From NCBI RefSeq assembly GCF_000368145.1, contig NZ_KB849285.1:117025-181024 (forward strand): DNA of 64,000 bases. The letters are read 5' to 3'. A program made the translations under genes and the position numbers. Shown here one piece after another: positions 1-7,642 of this stretch; the stretch's first letter is position 1, and each line of letters begins with the position of its first letter. Source of the DNA: Acinetobacter guillouiae CIP 63.46. Lineage in GTDB: Bacteria > Pseudomonadota > Gammaproteobacteria > Pseudomonadales > Moraxellaceae. The notes below the pieces were generated by a model, which was not told the DNA's origin, made no database searches, and worked only from the letters and a program-made list of their open reading frames with translations.

Positions 1-604
1 GATCTAAAACCTTACCATTTAAGGTTGAGTCATAAGATGCTGTAGAACCAAAACCCAAAATTTCGCGTTCACTGAGCGCGTATTCACCTGCACCCTGCAC
101 AGAATGGACAACTTCTGCTGTTTTTACATCAACAACATTAATATTGACTTTTGCATAGGCAATTTGAGTTTTACCACGCCCTAATAGCCCAAACAATTGA
201 TGGTCACCCACTTCTTTACGTCCAAATTCAGATACATCCCCAGTGAGCACATAACGTGCACCCTTAATGGATTGAGATGCTTTACCAAAACCAGCCTCTT
301 GTTGCAGCTCTGATAAATTGTCTCGATTTAAGACTGAAAAATATCCTGTTTGTTGCAAGTGCGTTTCTAAAATCGTTTTTGCTTGACCGCCTAAACGATC
401 GACATTATCAGAGAAGATTCCACGCATATAACTTGAGCGGTTATCAAACTTACCAATCGAAACTGCTGTTTTCGCACCTGAATATTTAACCGCTGAAGTC
501 GCTACAGCCACTTGAGGTGCTTGGATGGTTTTAGAGCTTTCAGTGGTAGAACAAGCTGTAAGTACCAAGCCATTTAAGGCAGCAATCAATAATATTTTTT
601 TCAA
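1..604 (-). CDS. CsgG/HfaB-like curli-assembly-type lipoprotein, partial
   Basis: The gene enters the window from the left edge and its 3' end is missing; about 201 N-terminal residues are visible. The start is TTG at 602-604, because the only nearby upstream ATG (in AGAGATGTAA) runs directly into a stop codon; AGAG lies just before it as a weak ribosome site. The product begins LKKILLIAALNGLVLTAC, a signal peptide with a lipobox (LTAC), so the mature protein is a lipoprotein. Further on, phrases such as GKFDNRSSYMRG, LETHLQQTGYFSVLNR and GARYVLTGDVSEF match the CsgG/HfaB family, whose members form outer-membrane secretion pores or related envelope lipoproteins. No csgA/csgB neighbours are in view, so a curli role is not supported; 'CsgG-like lipoprotein' is as far as the sequence goes. 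Confidence 0.75.
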   Translation of the reverse strand, partial: MKKILLIAALNGLVLTACSTTESSKTIQAPQVAVATSAVKYSGAKTAVSIGKFDNRSSYMRGIFSDNVDRLGGQAKTILETHLQQTGYFSVLNRDNLSELQQEAGFGKASQSIKGARYVLTGDVSEFGRKEVGDHQLFGLLGRGKTQIAYAKVNINVVDVKTAEVVHSVQGAGEYALSEREILGFGSTASYDSTLNGKVLD

Positions 605-734
605 AATTACATCTCTCTAAGGTCTAAACCATTATAATGAATATATACAACACAAACTAAACACACTATTAATTAATTTTTAACAAATGGAATCTACTGA
701 TAAAATGTATGACTATTTTTACTCGTAAAAACAA

Positions 735-1358
735 TCATTTCATACCAAAAATTAACTTTAAACCAAGTAAGGTCATGACACCGCCTGCGACTCGATCGAA
801 GACTTTTTTAAACTTTAAATAAACACGGCGCGGTTTTTCCGCTGAAAGCGCCACTGCAACCAGTGAATACCAGCCTGCATCGATAAAAAAGCACAAGATA
901 GGCAAAACAAAATAAAAATATGTTGGAATTTCTTTGGGTAAAAGCGCAGTAAAAATACTGGCTAAAATAATCGCAATTTTAGGATTACTTAACTGGGTAA
1001 TTAAACCTAAACGAAACGCTTGTTGATAACTCATCACCGTGGATGAGTCAGATGCCTGCGCCATAGGATCTTTAGCATGTTTAATAATTTTATAAGCCAG
1101 CCAAAGTAAATATAGACCACCACAAATTTTTAAAGCTAAATATGCAGAAGGTACAGCCAATAAGATTGCCTGTAATCCCATTACAGCTAAAAAACCAAAT
1201 AAAGCTGCGCCCGTGCCTGTCCCTAAAGCGGTAAACAGACCATGTTTACGAGAAATCGCAATTGAATTTTTAGCCACATAAACAAATGTAGGACCAGGGC
1301 TAATTGCGCCTAGCATTAATGCCAATGCAATTGAACCTAAAATCAATAATGATTCCAA
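735..1358 (-). CDS. LysE/RhtB-family amino-acid exporter
   Basis: A 207-residue, highly hydrophobic protein of the usual LysE/RhtB length with about six membrane segments. The family signature is near the N-terminus: LGAISPGPTFVYVAKNS (about residues 16-32), followed by a Gly-rich helix (GTGTGAALFGFLAVMG). The mid-region QLSNPKIAII is the conserved 'NPK' stretch of these exporters. Members export amino acids or related small metabolites by proton antiport across the inner membrane; the substrate cannot be read from the sequence. It stands alone, facing away from the oleate hydratase gene, with about 400 bp of AT-rich DNA between them. A second, different LysE-family gene lies at 52581-53174. 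Confidence 0.9.
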   Translation of the reverse strand: MESLLILGSIALALMLGAISPGPTFVYVAKNSIAISRKHGLFTALGTGTGAALFGFLAVMGLQAILLAVPSAYLALKICGGLYLLWLAYKIIKHAKDPMAQASDSSTVMSYQQAFRLGLITQLSNPKIAIILASIFTALLPKEIPTYFYFVLPILCFFIDAGWYSLVAVALSAEKPRRVYLKFKKVFDRVAGGVMTLLGLKLIFGMK

Positions 1359-1758
1359 GAGACACCCCGACCTAGACTATTTTTAAGAATAGATATTTTA
1401 CGCTACAACCGATTTTTGAAGATATAAAAATCTTTATTATTTCGCGATTACACTTTTATTCAATGCAAATTCATCAAAATTTCAATCACAAATTTAAATA
1501 CACTTGTGTATTATCATCACAAACAGAGTAAACAAATATTTTTAGAGTAAAAACTCAATAAAAAATTTATTTTTCAATATCTTAATTATATCAACAAAAT
1601 CATCAAGGTATATAAAATATCCTAAAAAGCCATAAAATAGACCACATTAATCACAAAAATTAACTTCCATTTTCATGTATTTATAGGCTATAAAAAAACC
1701 ATAATAAAACTATGGTTTTAAATTATCCAAAATCAACATTTATACTCAGGGGTAAAAA
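1359..1758. other. AT-rich intergenic region with hairpin upstream of oleate hydratase gene
   Basis: Four hundred bases between two divergent genes. I see no open frame with a ribosome site. It is very AT-rich and presumably holds both promoters. Near 1694-1720, AAAACCAT and ATGGTTTT form an 8-bp inverted repeat around AATAAAACT, which could be a 5'-leader hairpin or operator for the downstream gene. AGGGG just before the ATG at 1759 is the ribosome site. Confidence 0.4.
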
Positions 1759-3378
1759 ATGCACAACAATAAAACCAACCGCTTAGATGCAAGCCAAGCA
1801 CATTTGTGGATCATTGGCGGTGGAATTGCTGGAATGGCAGCTGCCGCATTTGCCATACGTGATGCCAAAGTACCAGCTAAAAATATTCACATTCTCGAAG
1901 AGTTAGATGTCTCAGGTGGTTCAATGGATGGCGGTCACATGCCACATGCTGCACAAGCATGGGTTACCCGTGGTGGGCGGATGCTGACAGATGAAACATA
2001 TTTATGTCTTTGGGACTTATTTTCGAGTATTCCATCCTTAGAAAATCCTGAAATTTCTGTTCGTGAAGAATGTCGTGAGTTCAATCAACAAGTCAAAACC
2101 CATGCACAAGCCCGTTTAATTGATGCGCAGCATGTGATTTCAGATGCCGCTAAACTGGGTTTAAATACACGCCATCGTGCGCAAATGTTACACTTATTGG
2201 CGGCGAAAGAAGAAAAAATTGGCAGCCGCCGTATTGATGAATTTTTCGATGAGACCTTCTTTGAAACAAACTTTTGGCGTATGTGGCGTACGACATTTGC
2301 CTTCCAAAAATGGCACAGTGCAGCAGAACTTCGTCGCTATTTCTTACGTTTTATCCAAGAGTTACCACGTATTCATACCCTCGCTGGGGTAAAAAGAACC
2401 AAATACAACCAATATGATTCCATGATTTTGCCGCTACAACGTTGGTTGCTTGAACAAGGCGTAGATGTTCGTTTTGGTAATTATGTGACAGATGCAGACT
2501 TTCAAACCGATGATGTAACCCTAGAACGTCGTGCAACACGCTTGTATGTCAACCTTCCTGAAGGTACTGAGCAAATCAACCTTCAAGAGAATGATCTTGC
2601 AATATTTACTTTAGGTTCAATTACAGCAGATTCTCGTTATGCAGGGAATGATGATATTCCAGCGCTTATTCGTGATCGACTTGATCATGGTTGGACCTTA
2701 TGGGAAACCCTTGCGAAAAAAGCACTGGACTTTGGCCGACCAATGACCTTTTATGGCAACATTGATGAACATAAATGGGAGTCTTTTACACTCACCATGA
2801 AAGACGATGTTCTGTTAAATCGCATCATTGATTACACAGGCAACCAGCCAGGTACTGGGGCACTGATGACTTGGTTTGAATCTGGTTGGCATTTATCGAT
2901 TGTGGTGCCAGCTCAACCGCATTTTGCAAATTTACCAGAAGGCACCTTTACCCTCTGGGGCTATGGTTTCCAAATTGATCAAACAGGTGACTACATCAAA
3001 AAACCGATGTCACAAGCAACAGGCAATGAAATACTCACTGAACTGATTCTACAACTCGGCTTTGATGACATTCTTGAACATGTTCTAGCAAACACTATTG
3101 TAACAACAGCCATGATGCCTTATGCATCAGCTTTATTTGCTTGCCGTAAGCCTGGTGACCGCCCACAGGTTATTCCACAAGGCTCACAAAACTTCGCATT
3201 CTTGGGACAATTTGTTGAAATTGAAGATGATGTGGTTTTTACAGTTGAATATTCTGTTCGTGGTGCCATGATTGCAATTTATGAGTTCTTTGACGTAGAA
3301 CGTGAAATTCCTGATATCTATAATGGATTACTTGATCCTAAAGTCGGACTAAAAGCTTTAGAAACTGTTTTTCATTAA
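1759..3378 (+). CDS. ohyA: Oleate hydratase (myosin-cross-reactive antigen family)
   Basis: This 539-residue FAD protein adds water to the cis-9 double bond of oleic acid to give 10-hydroxystearate, a membrane-peripheral reaction linked to fatty-acid detoxification. Visible marks are the dinucleotide-binding motif IIGGGIAGMAAAAF (about residues 18-31), LEELDVSGGSMDGG (about 46-59), and the family-typical WVTRGGRMLTDETY (about 68-81) and CLWDLFSSIPSL stretches. The C-terminal part GQFVEIEDDVVFTVEYSVRG is equally characteristic. The protein is somewhat shorter than many family members (roughly 590-650 residues), mainly at the ends, and looks intact. The start is fixed by AGGGG a few bases upstream. 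Transcription probably ends at the strong hairpin at 3417-3450. No fatty-acid regulator is adjacent. Confidence 0.93.
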   Translation: MHNNKTNRLDASQAHLWIIGGGIAGMAAAAFAIRDAKVPAKNIHILEELDVSGGSMDGGHMPHAAQAWVTRGGRMLTDETYLCLWDLFSSIPSLENPEISVREECREFNQQVKTHAQARLIDAQHVISDAAKLGLNTRHRAQMLHLLAAKEEKIGSRRIDEFFDETFFETNFWRMWRTTFAFQKWHSAAELRRYFLRFIQELPRIHTLAGVKRTKYNQYDSMILPLQRWLLEQGVDVRFGNYVTDADFQTDDVTLERRATRLYVNLPEGTEQINLQENDLAIFTLGSITADSRYAGNDDIPALIRDRLDHGWTLWETLAKKALDFGRPMTFYGNIDEHKWESFTLTMKDDVLLNRIIDYTGNQPGTGALMTWFESGWHLSIVVPAQPHFANLPEGTFTLWGYGFQIDQTGDYIKKPMSQATGNEILTELILQLGFDDILEHVLANTIVTTAMMPYASALFACRKPGDRPQVIPQGSQNFAFLGQFVEIEDDVVFTVEYSVRGAMIAIYEFFDVEREIPDIYNGLLDPKVGLKALETVFH

Positions 3379-3416
3379 TTCATTTAAAATCAACTGAGTT
3401 AAATTGAATTAAAACC

Positions 3417-3450
3417 AAACGAGTGCATCCTCTTTTGATGCACTCGTTTT
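3417..3450. terminator. Bidirectional rho-independent terminator
   Basis: AACGAGTGCATC and GATGCACTCGTT form a long stem around a short CTCTTTT-type loop, with A-run and T-run on either side. It lies between the convergent oleate hydratase and small lipoprotein genes and can serve both. Confidence 0.85.
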
Positions 3451-3467
3451 TATATTTTGAATAAAAA

Positions 3468-3641
3468 TCAGGGTTGTGAATCCACTGAACGAACACTGAG
3501 ACGATAGTCTTTTTCATACACAGGCATACCAGCGATATGGATTGAACGAACTTCAGTTTTTGTTGGTGTAGGTGGTTTCTTTTCACACCCAACCAAAAAT
3601 ACTGCAAGTATTACACTCAAACTGATGGATAGCTTTTTCAT
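3468..3641 (-). CDS. Small lipoprotein (57 aa), function unknown
   Basis: Translating the minus strand from ATG at 3639-3641 gives a 57-residue protein that begins MKKLSISLSVILAVFLVGC: a short signal peptide with lipobox LVGC, so it should be processed by signal peptidase II and lipid-anchored. The mature part is only about 38 residues, starts EKKPPTPTKTEV and ends in RLSVRSVDSQP. GGAGATGCC, with GGAG about 5 bases before the ATG, is a good ribosome site. The gene ends next to the shared terminator at 3417-3450. I do not recognise the mature sequence and cannot assign a role. Confidence 0.75.
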   Translation of the reverse strand: MKKLSISLSVILAVFLVGCEKKPPTPTKTEVRSIHIAGMPVYEKDYRLSVRSVDSQP

Positions 3642-3747
3642 GGCATCTCCTCCATTTTTTGTTTTATTTATAGTTCGAGCATAACAGTTCTGATTAAAAA
3701 TACAGCTATTTTTTATTTCAAAAGGTGTCTATCTCTATAGAAAGTTG

Positions 3748-4356
3748 CTATACCTCACAAGGATCTATCATTAAAACAGTTTGATCTTCACCATTTTTAT
3801 TTTTGTAACGATAGTGAAAGCCACCATTTCCATCAAATTCCATGTCACTAAAATATTGAAAAGCATCTACGCTTACAGACTCAATTTTAGAGTATTGCTC
3901 TGGTTGAAATTGAATTTTATTTAAAACTTTTGCAGTAAATACTTTTTGGAAAATAATCGTAGGCGCATTTTTTAATTCAAATCGGGCGATACACTCAGTG
4001 TTTTCATCCACAGCAACAACGTTGTCTAAAGCCTGAACGATCCCCGCCTTCGAGATGAAAAGACTATGATGAACATTAAAGGTATAGCCATAGCTTAAAT
4101 GCAAGAAATCCTCGGTTTGGTTTTCAACATTTAAACCACGCTCCCAGTCCATGACCAAAGGTAATCTATAGTCATCGCCTTCATAGAGTACAAAATCACA
4201 ATGATAATTTGCATCTTCATCACATGTTTGCTGAATGACTGAAAATTGCCCTATCTTGGCCACTATTCGATGAATCTGCTCAGCATAACTACTGCTGGAA
4301 TAGACCATCATGCTAAATAATATCGGAAATATTGTATTGATTATTTTTTTTGACAT
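3748..4356 (-). CDS. Secreted protein of unknown function, paralog of 5228-5872
   Basis: About 202 residues from the ATG at 4354-4356. An upstream TTG at 4371 is also in frame and overlaps the stop of the methyltransferase gene, but the ATG gives a cleaner signal peptide (MSKKIINTIFPILFSMMVYS, cleavage likely after SSYA). The mature protein contains paired cysteines (QQTCDEDANYHCDFVLYEGD) and a late Cys near the end (MIDPCEV). The same arrangement occurs in the product of 5228-5872 (QKESCTQYGSSCDYVLYDAK ... IIQNPCQ), and both have a similar phrase before the end (GNGGFHYRYK versus DNGDFSFNYN), so the two are diverged paralogs flanking the methyltransferase gene. Probably periplasmic; function unknown. 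Confidence 0.75.
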   Translation of the reverse strand: MSKKIINTIFPILFSMMVYSSSSYAEQIHRIVAKIGQFSVIQQTCDEDANYHCDFVLYEGDDYRLPLVMDWERGLNVENQTEDFLHLSYGYTFNVHHSLFISKAGIVQALDNVVAVDENTECIARFELKNAPTIIFQKVFTAKVLNKIQFQPEQYSKIESVSVDAFQYFSDMEFDGNGGFHYRYKNKNGEDQTVLMIDPCEV

Positions 4357-4367
4357 CAGATTTCTAA

Positions 4368-5129
4368 TCAAGTTTTACTCAATACCAAATATACAGCTTC
4401 ACTGGTAAATGTGCCATCTTGCTGAATCTGATAATACTGTTGTACTTGATCAGCGGCTTTGGACTGCAAATAGCGAATGGTATTGATGCCCTCTACTGGT
4501 GTTTGCATACGCTCCACCCAACTTTGAAAATTTAACTTTAAACTTTGCTTTTCAATGGTTTCTACCTTAAAGCCTGCTTGTTCTACGATTTGTACCCATT
4601 CCGCCAAACTATAATTTCGAACATGGCTTGGATCACGAATGGTTTCTATGGTCTGAATAAAGGTGTCTAAAATAGGGTTAGAGTTGCCAATAATATCAAA
4701 CAGGATCACTTTGCCATCAGCACGTAATACACGATAAATTTCATGAATTGCTTGAGTGATACTTTGCCAATGATGCGCAGAATAACGACTGATCACACAA
4801 TCAAAATGCTCAACAGGAAAATCCAATTGCTCTGCTGCACCAACCTTCCCTATGACATGATCGAATCCCTTTTGTTGAGATTGCATGGTCACAAGATTGA
4901 CCATTTCAGGCGTAATATCATAGGCAATTACTTGCTCAATGAATGCTGCAATCTGATAAGTGACATGCCCACCACCGCAGCCTAGATCCAAAACTCGTTT
5001 GAATTGATGCTGTTGGATTAAATTTTGCATTTTTTCAAACTCAATGCCTTGTGCATGTACTTGGCTATTTAAGTATGCTTCTGATTTATTTTGATATTGT
5101 GCCTGATTAACTTGCTGTTGAGTGGTCAT
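4368..5129 (-). CDS. SAM-dependent methyltransferase (class I, UbiE/Methyltransf_11 type)
   Basis: A 253-residue soluble enzyme. The SAM-binding motif I is RVLDLGCGGGHVTYQIA (about residues 44-60), with the acidic motif II around VIAYDITPEMV and motif 'post-I' features in FDCVISRYSAHHW, followed by YRVLRADGKVILFDI, the usual motif III strand. Such enzymes methylate small molecules or cofactors; the substrate is not evident. It overlaps or abuts the following secreted-protein gene (stop at 4368, next start 4356 or 4371), so the two are probably cotranscribed, although one product is cytosolic and the other exported. Confidence 0.85.
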   Translation of the reverse strand: MTTQQQVNQAQYQNKSEAYLNSQVHAQGIEFEKMQNLIQQHQFKRVLDLGCGGGHVTYQIAAFIEQVIAYDITPEMVNLVTMQSQQKGFDHVIGKVGAAEQLDFPVEHFDCVISRYSAHHWQSITQAIHEIYRVLRADGKVILFDIIGNSNPILDTFIQTIETIRDPSHVRNYSLAEWVQIVEQAGFKVETIEKQSLKLNFQSWVERMQTPVEGINTIRYLQSKAADQVQQYYQIQQDGTFTSEAVYLVLSKT

Positions 5130-5227
5130 TGTCGTGTCCTCTTGTTGAATAAAACGACAATAGACAACTCAATTCAAAAATAAAAATGATGAATTTTAAT
5201 AAAATTAATAACTTTATTTTATTTATA

Positions 5228-5872
5228 TTAACTCATGATCACCCGATAATCAGACTGACAAGGGTTTTGAATGATAACATCCTGTACCCCCATCTCGTTT
5301 CCGATCTTGATATTATAGTTAAATGAAAAATCACCATTATCCTCAAAATTTGCCGTTGCAGGATAGTTCAGCTTTTTAAACTGTGGCACTTTGTTGTTGA
5401 GCACTAAACGTACCCGAAAATCAGGAATACTATAAAATACCAATGAATTTGGCATATTTTTTAAATTCGATTCAAAAGTTACAAAACAACTTTGCTGCCC
5501 ATTCATCGCAAGAAAACTGCCATAATCTTTTTGTTGATTTTTATCGTTAATCACAGTGAGATTATACTCACTTCCTGTTAGCCCCAACAAAAAACCCATT
5601 AAATTTGGATTAAATTGATAAACATTTGCGGTTTTACTCCATTTTTCCATTAATACCTGCTTCTTTCCTTTAGCATCATAGAGTACATAGTCACAACTAG
5701 AACCATACTGAGTGCAAGACTCTTTTTGAATTTTCAGTTTTCCTGCACGCCCCAATACTTCGTATTCAGGGTCAACTTCGACAGCAGCATCAGCTTGCGC
5801 AAAAGCAGAATAACTACTGAAAAAAGGCAGAGCAAATAAACAACCCTTTATTAGGGTCTGTAGACATTTCAT
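5228..5872 (-). CDS. Secreted protein of unknown function whose start lies in a MITE-like element
   Basis: A 214-residue protein with an N-terminal signal peptide (MKCLQTLIKGCLFALPFFSS, cleavage probably near AFA/Q). The body resembles the product of 3748-4356: QKESCTQYGSSCDYVLYD, a late FSFNYNIKIG stretch and a C-terminal IIQNPCQ. The first seven codons, including the ATG at 5870-5872, fall inside the terminal repeat of the 270-bp element at 5852-6121. No Shine-Dalgarno-like sequence precedes that ATG. Either the element supplied a new start to the gene, or it separated the gene from its original start and promoter, leaving it poorly expressed. The rest of the frame is open and intact. Confidence 0.7.
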   Translation of the reverse strand: MKCLQTLIKGCLFALPFFSSYSAFAQADAAVEVDPEYEVLGRAGKLKIQKESCTQYGSSCDYVLYDAKGKKQVLMEKWSKTANVYQFNPNLMGFLLGLTGSEYNLTVINDKNQQKDYGSFLAMNGQQSCFVTFESNLKNMPNSLVFYSIPDFRVRLVLNNKVPQFKKLNYPATANFEDNGDFSFNYNIKIGNEMGVQDVIIQNPCQSDYRVIMS

Positions 5873-6121
5873 AAATGGCTTGCGTTGTAGGTTAAAATTG
5901 AGCAGTCAAGGCAGGAAACGAAGAGAATAGCGAGACTATTTTCGAGTTTCATAACGTAGGCTGAGATAATTTTAGCCACAACCCTTCGGGACTAGCGTGT
6001 TTTTGACGTTACGTCGTTACAAACTACTCATTTAGAATGACTAAATTTCGTATTTCGCGCCTAGTATCGTCTAAAAAACACACGTAGTCGCAAACATAGA
6101 CGAATTGTCAGCAGCCCCTAT
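5852..6121. mobile_element. MITE-like non-autonomous element (about 270 bp) with imperfect terminal inverted repeats
   Basis: The left end reads TAGGGTCTGTAGACATTTC and the right end, read on the other strand, TAGGGGCTGCTGACAATTC: 15 of 19 positions agree. If the outer TA is the duplicated target, the element proper is GGGTCTG...CAGCCCC flanked by TA on both sides, which fits TA-targeting transposases such as IS630-type or some IS5-type families. No coding frame with a ribosome site lies inside. Its composition is less AT-biased than the surrounding intergenic DNA. The left end carries the first codons of the gene at 5228-5872. I believe similar sequence recurs in Acinetobacter genomes, but that is memory, not a search. 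Confidence 0.65.
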
Positions 6122-6201
6122 GTTCAACATACATAACGTTCCCAATCTCTCAACATTTTTTAATATAGATTCAAGTTCAATTCTTGCTCAAAAATACAAT
6201 T

Positions 6202-6873
6202 TTAACTTTTTAGACACGGCGAACTTTTCGATTTAAAGTCCTTACCCCAAGTACGATATCCTTGGGTATCAATATGATAGCGATTATTACCATAAACACC
6301 TAAACCCATTTTATAACTTTTGCCTTCCACTTGCCAAAAATGACACATTTTTTTAAGCAATAATTCGCGATCTTTTTTAATGGTTTCTTTGGGTGATAGC
6401 ACATGAAAATCAACGGCATAATTACTTAAATGCTTACTTTTTTCCGCCCCACCTATGCATTTATTTAATTCAGGGGCACGATAGATTGCTGAAATCGTAT
6501 ATGTTTTAAAATATTCATTTCGATTTAACTTTTCCACCAATTGCAAACTACTCACCACATTTTTCCAAAAGGCTTTAGGTGGAATGGCAAAACGTTTTGA
6601 GTAACACTGTTCTGGCATATAGTTTCGGCTGGTTGTCAGCTCCATCAGACTAGGCGGATGTTTTAAATACTGCGACATAAACTGATAATAATCTGCCAAT
6701 AATTGGGGGTCTTGTTGCGCCTTCCAAAGCTTGAATTGTTGTTCAATCTGATGATCTGATGATTTTCTTGAAGATGCGGCCTGATCTGCTTTTTTCTCAG
6801 ATGGCGTACAGGCATTTAACACCAATACACTGATGCAGCAGATCGAAATAACAATATTTTTAAAAATTTTCAC
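6202..6873 (-). CDS. Peptidase M15-type (D-Ala-D-Ala carboxypeptidase-like) lipoprotein
   Basis: A 223-residue protein starting with a signal peptide and lipobox (ISVLVLNAC), followed by a charged linker. The C-terminal half carries the zinc-peptidase pattern of family M15: SAIYRAPELNKCIGG, then SKHLSNYAVDFHV (about residues 150-162; His and Asp as zinc ligands), and later RYHIDTQGYRTWG, which supplies the last His. These enzymes trim D-alanine-containing peptides in peptidoglycan. The lipid anchor places it in the periplasm on a membrane face. It is a single gene upstream of, and divergent from, the tetR-efflux cassette. The substrate could be peptidoglycan stem peptides or a phage-endolysin-like target; I favour cell-wall trimming. 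Confidence 0.8.
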   Translation of the reverse strand: MKIFKNIVISICCISVLVLNACTPSEKKADQAASSRKSSDHQIEQQFKLWKAQQDPQLLADYYQFMSQYLKHPPSLMELTTSRNYMPEQCYSKRFAIPPKAFWKNVVSSLQLVEKLNRNEYFKTYTISAIYRAPELNKCIGGAEKSKHLSNYAVDFHVLSPKETIKKDRELLLKKMCHFWQVEGKSYKMGLGVYGNNRYHIDTQGYRTWGKDFKSKSSPCLKS

Positions 6874-7028
6874 AATTTCAGCACACTTATTGTTTTATTT
6901 TAAAGGGTAAATATTTAGAAATCTAAACCTATTTATACGATTTATTAATCATTGACCTAAGTCATTCTAACCAATCTCATTCACTTTAAAGCTGCTATTT
7001 ACAAAAATCCACAGAGTTAGCAATTTAC

Positions 7029-7048
7029 AACGGACAAAAATGTCCGTT
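7029..7048. promoter_or_regulatory. Perfect palindrome, probable TetR operator
   Basis: AACGGACA, a four-base AAAA spacer and TGTCCGTT form a perfect 8+4+8 inverted repeat ending 34 bases before the TetR gene at 7083. Position and symmetry fit autoregulation of the efflux cassette by its own repressor. This is inferred from symmetry and context, not from a known operator consensus. Confidence 0.7.
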
Positions 7049-7082
7049 AAATATCAGAATAAAATTTAATGCAATTTTCCCT

Positions 7083-7631
7083 ATGCGTATACGTCAAAAA
7101 CAAGCGGCACAAAATCGCGAAGATTTGCTCAATGCTGCACTGAAAATATTCCGTAAACAAGGGATTCGTGCGCCATTACAGCTCGTGATTGATGAAGCTG
7201 GCGTTGGACGAGCAACCTTTTATCGTAATTTTCAAGATCGCCGTGAGTTAGTCATCGCCTTGATGGAACAAGCATTAACTCGTCTAGATGAACGGGCAAA
7301 AAGCTTTTCAGAATATCCTGACGGTTTGATTCGGTTAATTCGTAATCATGTCGAGAATCTGCCTTATCTCACCGCATTGATGGAATATTGGCGTGTGATT
7401 GATCGTAATGACCCAAGTATGGTGGATATTTATCAACGGCGTGACGCAATTCTTCAACCGCTGATTGATCAAGCCATTGCCCATCATATTTGCCGACCAG
7501 ATCTCACCCCAAAAGATTATGCGCTAATTACCGGTATTCTAAGAGCTTCCTTTCAAGGACTAACCGATGAAGAACAGGTTCAACTGGCCACTCGTGCAGT
7601 TGACTTACTGATTGATGGCATCAAGGCATAA
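7083..7631 (+). CDS. TetR/AcrR-family transcriptional regulator
   Basis: A 182-residue protein with the N-terminal DNA-binding domain of the TetR family: RIRQKQAAQNREDLLNAALK, then GIRAPLQLVIDEAGVGRATF, with the recognition helix in GRATFYRNFQDRRELV (about residues 44-59). The C-terminal part is an all-helical ligand-binding domain without recognisable ligand residues. Its stop lies 11 bp before the MFS pump gene, so the regulator, pump and adaptor appear to form one transcription unit. The perfect palindrome at 7029-7048 is the obvious binding site, which would make it a self-controlled repressor relieved by a pump substrate. Confidence 0.92.
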   Translation: MRIRQKQAAQNREDLLNAALKIFRKQGIRAPLQLVIDEAGVGRATFYRNFQDRRELVIALMEQALTRLDERAKSFSEYPDGLIRLIRNHVENLPYLTALMEYWRVIDRNDPSMVDIYQRRDAILQPLIDQAIAHHICRPDLTPKDYALITGILRASFQGLTDEEQVQLATRAVDLLIDGIKA

Positions 7632-7642
7632 TTGAGGCAATT

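Noticed and set aside
277-489. 70-codon plus-strand frame over the CsgG-like gene
   Set aside because: It is antisense to a gene with a clear lipoprotein signal and family phrases.
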